From Pseudomonas mandelii (GTDB lineage: Bacteria > Pseudomonadota > Gammaproteobacteria > Pseudomonadales > Pseudomonadaceae), in the NCBI RefSeq assembly GCF_006438925.1, contig NZ_RCZA01000015.1, positions 62,001-126,000 on the forward strand: a stretch of 64,000 nt of DNA, in the 5' to 3' direction. The position numbers were made by a program, and so were the translations under genes. Below the pieces are notes generated by a model, which saw nothing but the letters and a program-made list of their open reading frames with translations, was not told where the DNA came from and searched no databases. Shown here piece by piece: positions 8,503 to 15,759 of the stretch. Numbering within the stretch: position 1 is the first letter of the stretch; the number at the start of each line of letters is the position of its first letter.

Positions 8503-9378
8503 ATGGCGAGCACCACACGGCGGTTGTTCAGCCTGATGATCGGCGGCGTAATGCTGGCTGTGATGACGGCGTGCTCGCCGCTGAAGTTGCTCAATGCGCT
8601 GACCCCCGACGCAACCTGCGACAAGACCGAGGGCATTACCTATGGCCCTGATCCGCGGCAAAAACTCGATGTGTATGTGCCGCGCCCTTCCATGAAAAAC
8701 GCCCCGGTGGTGGTGTTTTTCTACGGCGGCAGCTGGAACAGCGGTTCACGCAGCGATTACGCTTTTGTCGGCGAGGCCTTGGCGTCCCGGGGAATTATTG
8801 CGGTGCTGGCGGACTATCGGTTGTATCCGCAGGTGCGTTATCCGCTGTTCCTTGAAGATGGCGCCCGGGCCGTGGCCTGGACCCATGAACACATTCGTCA
8901 ATATTCCGGAAACCCGCAGCGGTTGTACCTGATGGGCCACAGTTCCGGGGCCTACAACGTCGCGATGCTGGCGCTGGACCCCGGGTTGCTGGGGGCGGTG
9001 GGCCTGTCGCCGCACAACCTCAGCGGCTGGATCGGCCTGGCCGGGCCTTATGATTTTCTGCCGATCAAGAATCCGCAGGTGCGCCCGGTGTTTTTCTGGC
9101 CGGATTCACCACCCCGGTCACAGCCGATCAATCATGTCAGTCGTGGCGCGCCGCCGGCCTTGTTGATCGCGGCGAGCGACGATGAGCTGGTCAACCCGGC
9201 GCGTAACACCGGTGGTCTGGCGCGCAAACTGCGCGAGGCGGGCGTGCCGGTGCAGGACCTGTATTTCTCGCGCACCAGCCACGCCACGTTGGTGGCGACA
9301 CTGTCCCGGCCGATGCGCGGTTTGGCGCCGGTGCTGGATGTGGTCACGGCCTTCGTCAAAGCCACGCCGACTCAGTGA
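8503..9378 (+). CDS. Alpha/beta-hydrolase esterase, predicted lipoprotein
   Basis: A 291-residue alpha/beta-hydrolase of the BD-FAE/carboxylesterase type. The nucleophile elbow is GHSSGAYN, the oxyanion-hole strand is VFFYGGSWNSGSRSDY, and the acid and base are probably in SDDELV and SHATLV. The N-terminus has a lipoprotein signal: basic start, hydrophobic segment, then a lipobox ending VMTAC with Cys at residue 24, so the enzyme should be membrane-anchored and periplasmic. It starts 18 bases after the DUF4123 gene and its 3' end overlaps the convergent MATE gene by 7 bases. The location suggests it might be the cargo or partner of the VgrG/adaptor pair, but the lipobox argues against secretion as an effector. 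Substrate unknown. Confidence 0.83.
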   Translation: MASTTRRLFSLMIGGVMLAVMTACSPLKLLNALTPDATCDKTEGITYGPDPRQKLDVYVPRPSMKNAPVVVFFYGGSWNSGSRSDYAFVGEALASRGIIAVLADYRLYPQVRYPLFLEDGARAVAWTHEHIRQYSGNPQRLYLMGHSSGAYNVAMLALDPGLLGAVGLSPHNLSGWIGLAGPYDFLPIKNPQVRPVFFWPDSPPRSQPINHVSRGAPPALLIAASDDELVNPARNTGGLARKLREAGVPVQDLYFSRTSHATLVATLSRPMRGLAPVLDVVTAFVKATPTQ

Positions 9379-10721
9379 GCTTTGCCTGCGAACCAGCCGT
9401 CGTTTTTGTGCAGGTACCAGGCAAACGCGCCGAGTGTCAGGCTGCGCAGCAACATGAACAGTAGAAAGGTTATCCACAGGCCATGGTTGCCCAAACCTTG
9501 CAGCGCCCAAGCGAACGGCAGCAACAAAATCACCGTCAGTAGCATGCCGTTGCGCATTTCCCGGGCACGGGTGGCACCGATAAACAACCCGTCGAGCAGG
9601 TAACTCCAGACCGCGATCAGCGGCAGCGCGGCGAGGTAGGGCAGGTAGATGAACGCCGTGTCGCGCACGCTCTGAATGTTGGTCTGCATCTCGATAAACA
9701 GATGCCCGGCGAACAGGAACAACACAGCAAAGCCCAGACTCGCCAGCAACGACCAACCGCAGGCCACCACCAATGAGCGGCGCAGGGCCTCTCGATCACG
9801 AGCACCAATGGCATGCCCACAAAGGGCTTCCACCGCGTGGGCCAGGCCGTCCAGCGCATGGGCGGTCAGCAGCAGTCCATTGAGCAGCAGCGCGTTGGCG
9901 GCGACGGTGGCATCACCCAGTCGCGCGCCTTGCACGGTGATCAGGAAAAACACCGATTGCAGCGCCAGGCTGCGGATGAAAATGTCGCGGTTGACCGCCA
10001 ATAGCGGTCGCCAGCTCTGCCACAGCGCCAGCGCTGCCCAGGCGATGTGGCCGGGATAGGCGCGCAGGGCATTGCGGGTCATCAGCAGGCCGATCAGCGC
10101 GCCGGTCCACTCGGCGATGACCGACGCCCGGGCCGCACCGACCACCCCCCACTCCAGTCCGAGGACGAACCACAGGTTCAGCGCGATATTCACCAGGTTG
10201 GTGCTCAGCAGAATGGCCAGCGGCGCCCGGGCGTTCTGAGTGCCGAGGAACCAGCCGACCAGCGCATAACTGGCCAGCGCCGCCGGCAGACCGAACAGGC
10301 GCGTATGGAAAAACTCGCGGGTCAGCTGATCCAGCTCCGCCGACGGCTGCATGAAATGCAGCGCAACCCCGCTCAACGGCACACCCAGTGTTCCCAGGAC
10401 AATGGCCAGGCCCATGGCCAACAACAAACCCTGCAGCAAAATCTGCCGCAAGGCCGCGCCGTCCCCACGCCCGGCGGCCTGTGCGGCGAACCCGGTGGTG
10501 CCCATGCGCAGAAAACCCATGGCCCAGGCGAGAAAGGTATACAGGCTGGCCCCGACCGCGACGGCGCCCAACTGATGGGCGTGGGGCAAGTGGCCGATGA
10601 CGGTACTGTCGACCAATGCCACCAGCGGTACGGAAATGTTCGAGAGAATCATCGGCGCGGCGAGCGCCCAGACTCGACGATGGGTAGGGCGGTCGCGCCA
10701 GTCGGCGATCAGGTTGGACAT
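9372..10721 (-). CDS. MATE family efflux transporter (DinF type)
   Basis: A 449-residue multidrug and toxic compound extrusion transporter with about 12 membrane helices. It exports small molecules in exchange for H+ or Na+. Family features include LAAPMILSNISVPLVALVDSTVIGHL at the start and the repeated half, with conserved GFLRMGTTGFAAQA. I start it at CAT 10719-10721 (MSNLIADW), with an AAGGAGCC ribosome-binding site just upstream. The longer open frame upstream only translates the neighbouring REP element. The gene is convergent with the esterase and overlaps its stop. Confidence 0.93.
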   Translation of the reverse strand: MSNLIADWRDRPTHRRVWALAAPMILSNISVPLVALVDSTVIGHLPHAHQLGAVAVGASLYTFLAWAMGFLRMGTTGFAAQAAGRGDGAALRQILLQGLLLAMGLAIVLGTLGVPLSGVALHFMQPSAELDQLTREFFHTRLFGLPAALASYALVGWFLGTQNARAPLAILLSTNLVNIALNLWFVLGLEWGVVGAARASVIAEWTGALIGLLMTRNALRAYPGHIAWAALALWQSWRPLLAVNRDIFIRSLALQSVFFLITVQGARLGDATVAANALLLNGLLLTAHALDGLAHAVEALCGHAIGARDREALRRSLVVACGWSLLASLGFAVLFLFAGHLFIEMQTNIQSVRDTAFIYLPYLAALPLIAVWSYLLDGLFIGATRAREMRNGMLLTVILLLPFAWALQGLGNHGLWITFLLFMLLRSLTLGAFAWYLHKNDGWFAGKAH

Positions 10722-10767
10722 GCAGGCTCCTTGGGGGAGCGGCATTGTAGCGACACATTTAATCCAA

Positions 10768-10856
10768 TGTGGGAGCGAGCCTGCTCGCGAAAACGGACTG
10801 TCAGTCACATAAATACTGGATGTGCTGCCGCCTTCGCGAGCAGGCTCGCTCCCACA
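10768..10856. repeat. Paired REP element, family B (TGTGGGAGCGAGCC)
   Basis: TGTGGGAGCGAGCCTGCTCGCGAA and its inverse TTCGCGAGCAGGCTCGCTCCCACA enclose a roughly 40-base centre, upstream of the MATE gene. This is the first of the window's family-B pairs. Confidence 0.92.
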
Positions 10857-10883
10857 GGGGTGGGATGGGTGGGATGGGTGGTA

Positions 10884-11177
10884 TTAGTGGATTATCCAGC
10901 TCAACAGCCAAAGCCCCAGCAGCATCCAGATAATCCCCATGATGATCGACGCATTCATGAACGCCCGAATCGCCGACCACAACAGCATCAGCCCCAAAAC
11001 CAGCGCAATGATGCTGATGATCGACGCGTCCATGCCCAGCGCACGGGACAGCCCTTCGACAAAGTTGCTGCCCGCGTGGCTCAACAGATTGAACAAGCCG
11101 CTGAGGCCGTCAACGATGAAACGGATAACCGAACCGAGTGCCTGGCCGAGCCATTCGAAAAAACTTTCTACCTGCAT
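10884..11177 (-). CDS. Small conserved membrane protein
   Basis: A 97-residue protein with an amphipathic start (MQVESFFEWLGQALGSVIRF) and two strongly hydrophobic C-terminal segments (SIISIIALVLGLMLLWSAI and SIIMGIIWMLLGLWLLSWII). It is probably an inner-membrane protein with both helices near its C-terminus. AAGGA lies 10 bases before the ATG. I do not recognise a function. It stands alone between a family-B REP pair and a half family-A REP. Confidence 0.7.
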   Translation of the reverse strand: MQVESFFEWLGQALGSVIRFIVDGLSGLFNLLSHAGSNFVEGLSRALGMDASIISIIALVLGLMLLWSAIRAFMNASIIMGIIWMLLGLWLLSWIIH

Positions 11178-11256
11178 GTAGTGAACGTCCTTGATGAAAG
11201 TGGTGGCGTGGTTGCCGGACTTGAGCCTTGGGCTATCGAGCAGGGTGCCGAGTTCC

Positions 11257-11289
11257 CGTAGGAGCTGCCGCAGGCTGCGATCTTTTGAT
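11257..11289 (+). repeat. Single (unpaired) family-A REP unit
   Basis: CGTAGGAGCTGCCGCAGGCTGCGATCTTTTG occurs here once, without the inverted partner seen at the other family-A loci. It lies upstream of the MazG-like gene. Confidence 0.85.
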
Positions 11290-11372
11290 TATGGTGCAAA
11301 GATCCGCGCCGCACCGAGACGCTTGCCTTCCCCCGTCATCCCCCCGAAGCTATACGCCTTCAGGAGAGCCCG

Positions 11373-11675
11373 ATGAACCTTGTTGAACTGACCGAACGCC
11401 TGCACGCCATCCGTGACCGCAATGACTGGCGGCAATTTCACAGCCCGAAAAACCTGGCCATGGCCGCGAGCGTGGAAATGTCCGAGCTGGTGGAGATTTT
11501 CCAGTGGCTGACCGAAGACCAGTCGCGCCAGTTGCCGGCGGACACACTGGCCCATGCCGGGCAGGAAATCGGCGACATCGTGCTCTATCTACTGCTGCTG
11601 TGCAGCGAGTTGGGGTTGGACATGAATGAAGTGGTGCGCAGCAAACTCGCAGACAGCGAACGGAGGTTCAGCTGA
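11373..11675 (+). CDS. MazG-like nucleotide pyrophosphohydrolase
   Basis: A 100-residue all-alpha NTP pyrophosphatase of the MazG/dCTPase group (RS21-C6-like), expected to hydrolyse non-canonical or excess (d)NTPs to the monophosphate. The metal-binding pattern is visible as ASVEMSELVEIFQW followed by AGQEIGDIVLYLLLL, i.e. the ExxE...ExxD arrangement. The length fits single-domain members. Its stop overlaps the cmoM start by one base (TGATG), so the two genes are translationally coupled. Confidence 0.87.
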   Translation: MNLVELTERLHAIRDRNDWRQFHSPKNLAMAASVEMSELVEIFQWLTEDQSRQLPADTLAHAGQEIGDIVLYLLLLCSELGLDMNEVVRSKLADSERRFS

Positions 11676-12424
11676 TGAGCGACCGTCATTTCGATCAATT
11701 GGCGACCCGCTTCGCCGAAAAAATCTACGGCGGTGCCAAAGGCGCGATCCGTCTGGCGGTGCTTCAGGCCGACCTGGCCGAAACCCTGCCGGACCGGCCG
11801 TTGCGCGTACTGGACATCGGCGCCGGCCTGGGCCACATGTCGTTGTGGCTGGCCCAGCGTGGTCATGAGGTCACGCTGGCCGAACCCGCCGAGCCGATGC
11901 TCGAAGGCGCCCGCCAACGCTTTGCCGACGCCGGGCAAACAGCGACGTTCATTCAGGCGCCGTGGCAGGATCTGCTCGGCCAACTCACCGAGCCCTACGA
12001 CCTGGTGCTGTGCCACGCGGTGCTGGAATGGCTGGCCGAACCTCACGCGATCCTGCCGGTACTGCATCAATTGACCAAACCAGATGGCTGGTTGTCCCTG
12101 GCCTTCTACAACCGCGATGCGTTGATCTATCGCAACCTGCTCAAAGGCCACTTCCGCAAGATGCGCAAGAACGACATGGCCGGCGAAAAGCAAAGCCTCA
12201 CTCCGCAGCAGCCCCTTGATCCACGGGAACTGGCGGCGCAACTTGAAGGAATGTGGCAGGTCGAAACCCAGAGCGGGGTGCGGGTTTTTCACGACTACAT
12301 GCCAGTGGAATTCCAGGCTCGCGCCGAACTGGTGGACTTGCTGGAAATGGAACTGGCCCACCGTCGTCACCCAAGCTTTGCCGGGCTTGGGCGCTACTTG
12401 CACTGGATCTGTCGGCCGGTCTGA
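11675..12424 (+). CDS. cmoM: tRNA 5-carboxymethoxyuridine methyltransferase CmoM
   Basis: CmoM (formerly SmtA) is a SAM-dependent enzyme that methylates 5-carboxymethoxyuridine at the wobble position of certain tRNAs to the methyl ester. The 249-residue protein has the class I motif VLDIGAGLGHMS for SAM, the acidic strand end LAEPAEPM, and the family-specific parts FYNRDALIYRNLLKG and GVRVFHDYM. It is coupled to the MazG-like gene upstream. The signature C-terminal regions make CmoM more likely than a generic methyltransferase. Confidence 0.9.
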   Translation: MSDRHFDQLATRFAEKIYGGAKGAIRLAVLQADLAETLPDRPLRVLDIGAGLGHMSLWLAQRGHEVTLAEPAEPMLEGARQRFADAGQTATFIQAPWQDLLGQLTEPYDLVLCHAVLEWLAEPHAILPVLHQLTKPDGWLSLAFYNRDALIYRNLLKGHFRKMRKNDMAGEKQSLTPQQPLDPRELAAQLEGMWQVETQSGVRVFHDYMPVEFQARAELVDLLEMELAHRRHPSFAGLGRYLHWICRPV

Positions 12425-12436
12425 TCGGAGCGCGAA

Positions 12437-13051
12437 ATGAACAGTCGTTCGGGGTTATTGGTGGTCTGTCTCGGGTTGGCGGCCTGCCAGGGCAGTAACC
12501 CTTATGTGGCGTCATCCACCCCCTTGCCCCCCGCGCCGCCTCAGGCGGCCAACACCTTTGACCGCAGCGCCTACCCGGCCGCGCCGCGCGACTACGGGCG
12601 TTACCGCAGCTGGGCCTGGCTCAACGGGCAGCTGCCGCCGGGCAGCGCCTGGGCGGATTCGGCGCAGGTCGCCGAAGCCGTCAGCAATGCGCTCGATCAA
12701 CGTGGCTTGCGCCCGCTGCACGATAACCGCCCGGCCGACCTGTTTGTCAGCGCCGACCTGCACCTGGAAACCCGCCTGCGTCAGGTTCGGGACGACTATG
12801 GTTATTACGGCGGCGGTTATGGCGGTTACAACCGCTACGGCAGCGGTTACGGGATGTACAACACCGTGCCGATCATTCGGACTTATCAGGAACAGGTCGT
12901 GGTGGTGCGGGTTGATTTGTTTGACGCTCACAGCGGTCAACCGGTGTGGAGTGCCAGCGCCGAAACCAGCAATCGCGGCAGCCAGAGTGAGCGTGCCGAT
13001 GCGATACGGGAGGCTGTAGAAAAGGCGATGTCGGCGTATCCTCCTAGTTAG
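12437..13051 (+). CDS. DUF4136 lipoprotein with Gly/Tyr-rich insert
   Basis: A 204-residue predicted lipoprotein. The signal ends in GLAACQGS with Cys at about residue 16. The DUF4136 fold follows (YGRYRSWAWLNGQLPPG, ALDQRGLRPL, VVVVRVDLFDAHSGQPVWSASAE, AIREAVEKAMSAYPP). A Gly/Tyr-rich insert (about residues 117-138, with YGYYGGGYGGYNRYGSG) interrupts it. Function is unknown; members are periplasmic or outer-membrane anchored. A paralogue follows directly, and the two share the RSW, ALDQRGLRP-like and AIRE..YPP motifs, so they arose by tandem duplication. Confidence 0.85.
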   Translation: MNSRSGLLVVCLGLAACQGSNPYVASSTPLPPAPPQAANTFDRSAYPAAPRDYGRYRSWAWLNGQLPPGSAWADSAQVAEAVSNALDQRGLRPLHDNRPADLFVSADLHLETRLRQVRDDYGYYGGGYGGYNRYGSGYGMYNTVPIIRTYQEQVVVVRVDLFDAHSGQPVWSASAETSNRGSQSERADAIREAVEKAMSAYPPS

Positions 13052-13105
13052 CTTCTGTCGTTAAGAAGCATTGCGCAGGTTCACGTCTTCAACCGGAGAA
13101 CTACC

Positions 13106-13663
13106 ATGTTCCGCCGTCTCGTTTTACTGGCTGTGGCCGTGCTGCTCAGTGCCTGCGCTGGCAACCAGGTCAATCATGACTTCGATGCCAGCCGCGACTT
13201 CGCCGCCTATCGCAGCTGGAGCTGGAAAGAACCCGCCCTGCAATATCGGCCCGATGACCCACGGATCAAGAGCGACCTGACTGAGCAACGCATCCGCCAA
13301 TCGGTAACCGATCAGCTGGATCAACGTGGCCTGCGTCCGGCTGCGGGTGGCCAAAAGGGCGATTTGAGCGTGCAGACCTATCTGATCGTCGAACAGCGTC
13401 AGCAACAAGTCACCACCAACTACGGCGGCACTTGGGGTAATCCATGGAACGGCTACTGGGGCGGCCCGATGTACAACGAAACCCGTAATGTCAGCTACAA
13501 AGTGGCGATCATCCAGATCGACCTGCTTGATGGCAAGGACGGCAAACTGGTGTGGCGCGGCAGTGACGAGCAGATACTCAGCCGCACACCGAACCCGTCG
13601 GATCGCAGCACGGCGATACGCGAAACAGTCGGGCGAATTCTCGCCAACTATCCACCGAAATAA
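13106..13663 (+). CDS. DUF4136 lipoprotein, tandem paralogue
   Basis: A 185-residue predicted lipoprotein with signal MFRRLVLLAVAVLLSAC and the lipobox Cys at residue 17. The DUF4136 domain contains FAAYRSWSWKEP, QLDQRGLRPA, KVAIIQIDLLDGKDGKLVWRGSDEQ and AIRETVGRILANYPPK. It lies 54 bases after its paralogue and has its own GGAGAACTACC ribosome-binding site. The corresponding insert (NYGGTWGNPWNGYWGGPMYN) is rich in Gly, Trp, Asn and Tyr. Function unknown. Confidence 0.85.
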   Translation: MFRRLVLLAVAVLLSACAGNQVNHDFDASRDFAAYRSWSWKEPALQYRPDDPRIKSDLTEQRIRQSVTDQLDQRGLRPAAGGQKGDLSVQTYLIVEQRQQQVTTNYGGTWGNPWNGYWGGPMYNETRNVSYKVAIIQIDLLDGKDGKLVWRGSDEQILSRTPNPSDRSTAIRETVGRILANYPPK

Positions 13664-13776
13664 ACAGCTGGAAGATCTTTTGCTTGTGATCTGCGAGCAG
13701 CCCGGGAAAGCGCCAACTACACTGCTGTTCACCCATGGAGGTAGTCCTCGGCTGTGCACCGGCAAAGGAGTGCGCG

Positions 13777-15759
13777 ATGTCTCCCCGTTTGCAGTTTCGC
13801 AGCCCGTCCCGGCAACGGGGGGCGATCGGTTTGATGGCGGCGCTGACATTGGGCATGGCTCTGGTGTTCTTGCTGATCGTGGTCGACAGCGGTCGTTTGT
13901 ACCTGGAAAAACGTGACCTGCAACGCGTAGCAGATATGGCCGCACTCGAAGCCTCCACCCGAAGTGGTGATTGCGCCGCTGGCAACACCGCCACCGTCTA
14001 TGCCACCGCCAGCGCAAACCGTAACGGCTTTACCCTTCCTGACCCCACTCGCAATCTGTTGGTCGCTTGCGGTGCCTTGACCCTGGATGCCAATAACCTT
14101 CGAGTATTTGGCGCCGACCCGAGCAAGAGCGAAGCCATTCGGGTGATCGCCAGCCATTCGGTCCAACAGAGTTTCGCCGGCGGTGTCGGCGCCCTGTTCG
14201 GTGGCGCTCCACGCGCGGCGACCATCAACCTGACGGCCAGCGCTGTCGCCGCATTACCGCCACCGCAGGCTTCGCTGACCCTGCGCAGCACGACGCTGAG
14301 CGTCGACACCAGCAAATCGGCCACGCTCAACGCGCTGTTCGGTGGTTTGCTCGGGGGCAACCTGAACATCAACGCAGCAGGCTGGAACGGACTGGTGAAC
14401 ACCAACATCAGCCTGCTCGGTTACCTCGATCGATTGAAGGTCGACCTCAACTTCAGCGCTGCCGGGTATGACCAGGTATTGGGCAATACGATTGCCGTCA
14501 GCCAGCTGATTCAGACCGCCGTCAATGTACTGGACCCCGGCGGCACACTCGGTGCGACCGCAACCATCGCCAGTCTTCAAGCGCTGAAGGTCGCGGCAGG
14601 TGCAACCACTGTCGTACTCGGCAACGTGCTGCACGTCGAGGCTGGCAGCACCGTGACGGCGCTGGGGACCAACCTGAAAGTGTTCGACCTGATCGAAGCA
14701 GTCGTGCAACTGGCCAACAAGAAAAACGGCCTGGTGGCGACCCTGCCGATCAACCTCGCGGGGCTCGCGCAAATCACTGCTCGGGTGCAGGTGCTGGAGC
14801 CTCCGCAGCTGTCGGCCATCGGCAATCCGAAAAACGCCGCGCTCGCGCCGTTGGGGCCCAACCGGATCTATGTGAAAACCGCTCAGGTTCGTACATTGCT
14901 GTCGATCGACTTGCCCATTCTGAGTGCGATTCAACCCTTGCTCGAGGCGGCGGCGGATCTTGCCGGACCGTTGACCAATATCTTGAACGCCTTGCTGAAT
15001 CTCAATCTGGTCGGTGTCATTGACTCACTGACTTGCGCGCTCGGCGCGGCCTGTGAAACACCCTCGATCGTGCCACTTTCCACTACCGTAAAGCTCGATG
15101 TCGCACTGGACGTCGCGAGCGCCGCCAGTTACGTCACCGCCTACAGTTGCGTCAGCACCACCAACAAATCCCTGACCACCAATACCAGCACTTCACTGGT
15201 GACGCTGAAAATCGGCAAGATCGATCCGAACACGACTTTCGGCAGCAACACCACGCCGCCCGCCGTGGTGGTACAGCCGTTGAAGGTGATCGATATCGGG
15301 GTGAAAACCTGTCGCCGGTTCCTGATCCTTCCCGTCAGTTGTGACCCGCGGATCCCAAGCGTCGGCGGCGGCATCGATATCATGGCCGACACCACCGTGG
15401 CACAGAGCGCCAACATGCCGCACGTCTATTCCGCACCGCCGGCCACCAGCCTGCCGGAGATCAACCAGCCACCGTTCTACTATTCCTATTCCACCAGCAA
15501 TATCGTCAGCAGCCTTACCGACACGGCGACCAATATCAAGGTCAACATGTACGGCCCGACGGGCAGTCTGGTCGGTGGTCTGGGGGCGATCCTCAGCACT
15601 GTCACGACATTGCTGGTCAACGTGATCAACAGCGTGCTCAGCCCATTACTCGACACCTTGATCAACACACTGCTGCTCAGCCTGGGGATCGATCTGAACA
15701 AGGTCGATGTCGGCGCCAACCTCAGTTGTCACTCAGGACGAGCGACGCTGGCAATCTGA
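13777..15759 (+). CDS. tadG: TadG-like membrane-anchored Tad pilus protein
   Basis: A 660-residue protein with the TadG/TadE N-terminal signature: basic residues, QRGAIGLMAALTLGMALVFLLIVVDSGRLYLEKRDLQRVADMAALE, i.e. one prepilin-like helix followed by the conserved acidic and Arg residues. The large remainder is extracytoplasmic, Ala/Leu/Thr/Asn-rich, with few charged residues and Cys near residue 60 and in the last third. TadG is thought to help anchor or initiate Flp pili in the envelope. I chose ATG 13777 because AAAGGAG lies just upstream. The open frame before it (from 13735) has no such site. It converges on pprA and overlaps its 3' end by 31 bases. Confidence 0.83.
   Translation: MSPRLQFRSPSRQRGAIGLMAALTLGMALVFLLIVVDSGRLYLEKRDLQRVADMAALEASTRSGDCAAGNTATVYATASANRNGFTLPDPTRNLLVACGALTLDANNLRVFGADPSKSEAIRVIASHSVQQSFAGGVGALFGGAPRAATINLTASAVAALPPPQASLTLRSTTLSVDTSKSATLNALFGGLLGGNLNINAAGWNGLVNTNISLLGYLDRLKVDLNFSAAGYDQVLGNTIAVSQLIQTAVNVLDPGGTLGATATIASLQALKVAAGATTVVLGNVLHVEAGSTVTALGTNLKVFDLIEAVVQLANKKNGLVATLPINLAGLAQITARVQVLEPPQLSAIGNPKNAALAPLGPNRIYVKTAQVRTLLSIDLPILSAIQPLLEAAADLAGPLTNILNALLNLNLVGVIDSLTCALGAACETPSIVPLSTTVKLDVALDVASAASYVTAYSCVSTTNKSLTTNTSTSLVTLKIGKIDPNTTFGSNTTPPAVVVQPLKVIDIGVKTCRRFLILPVSCDPRIPSVGGGIDIMADTTVAQSANMPHVYSAPPATSLPEINQPPFYYSYSTSNIVSSLTDTATNIKVNMYGPTGSLVGGLGAILSTVTTLLVNVINSVLSPLLDTLINTLLLSLGIDLNKVDVGANLSCHSGRATLAI

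Noticed and set aside
10722..10808. Upstream extension of the MATE gene
   Set aside because: The extra residues (SRAGSLPHW) are a translated REP unit. MSNLIADW at 10721 has a good ribosome-binding site.
13777..15759. Reading the 660-residue protein as a large adhesin because of its Ala/Thr/Asn-rich body
   Set aside because: The N-terminal TadG-type helix and the place beside pprA, tadE and fppA fit a Tad protein better. There are no tandem repeats or sortase/autotransporter features.
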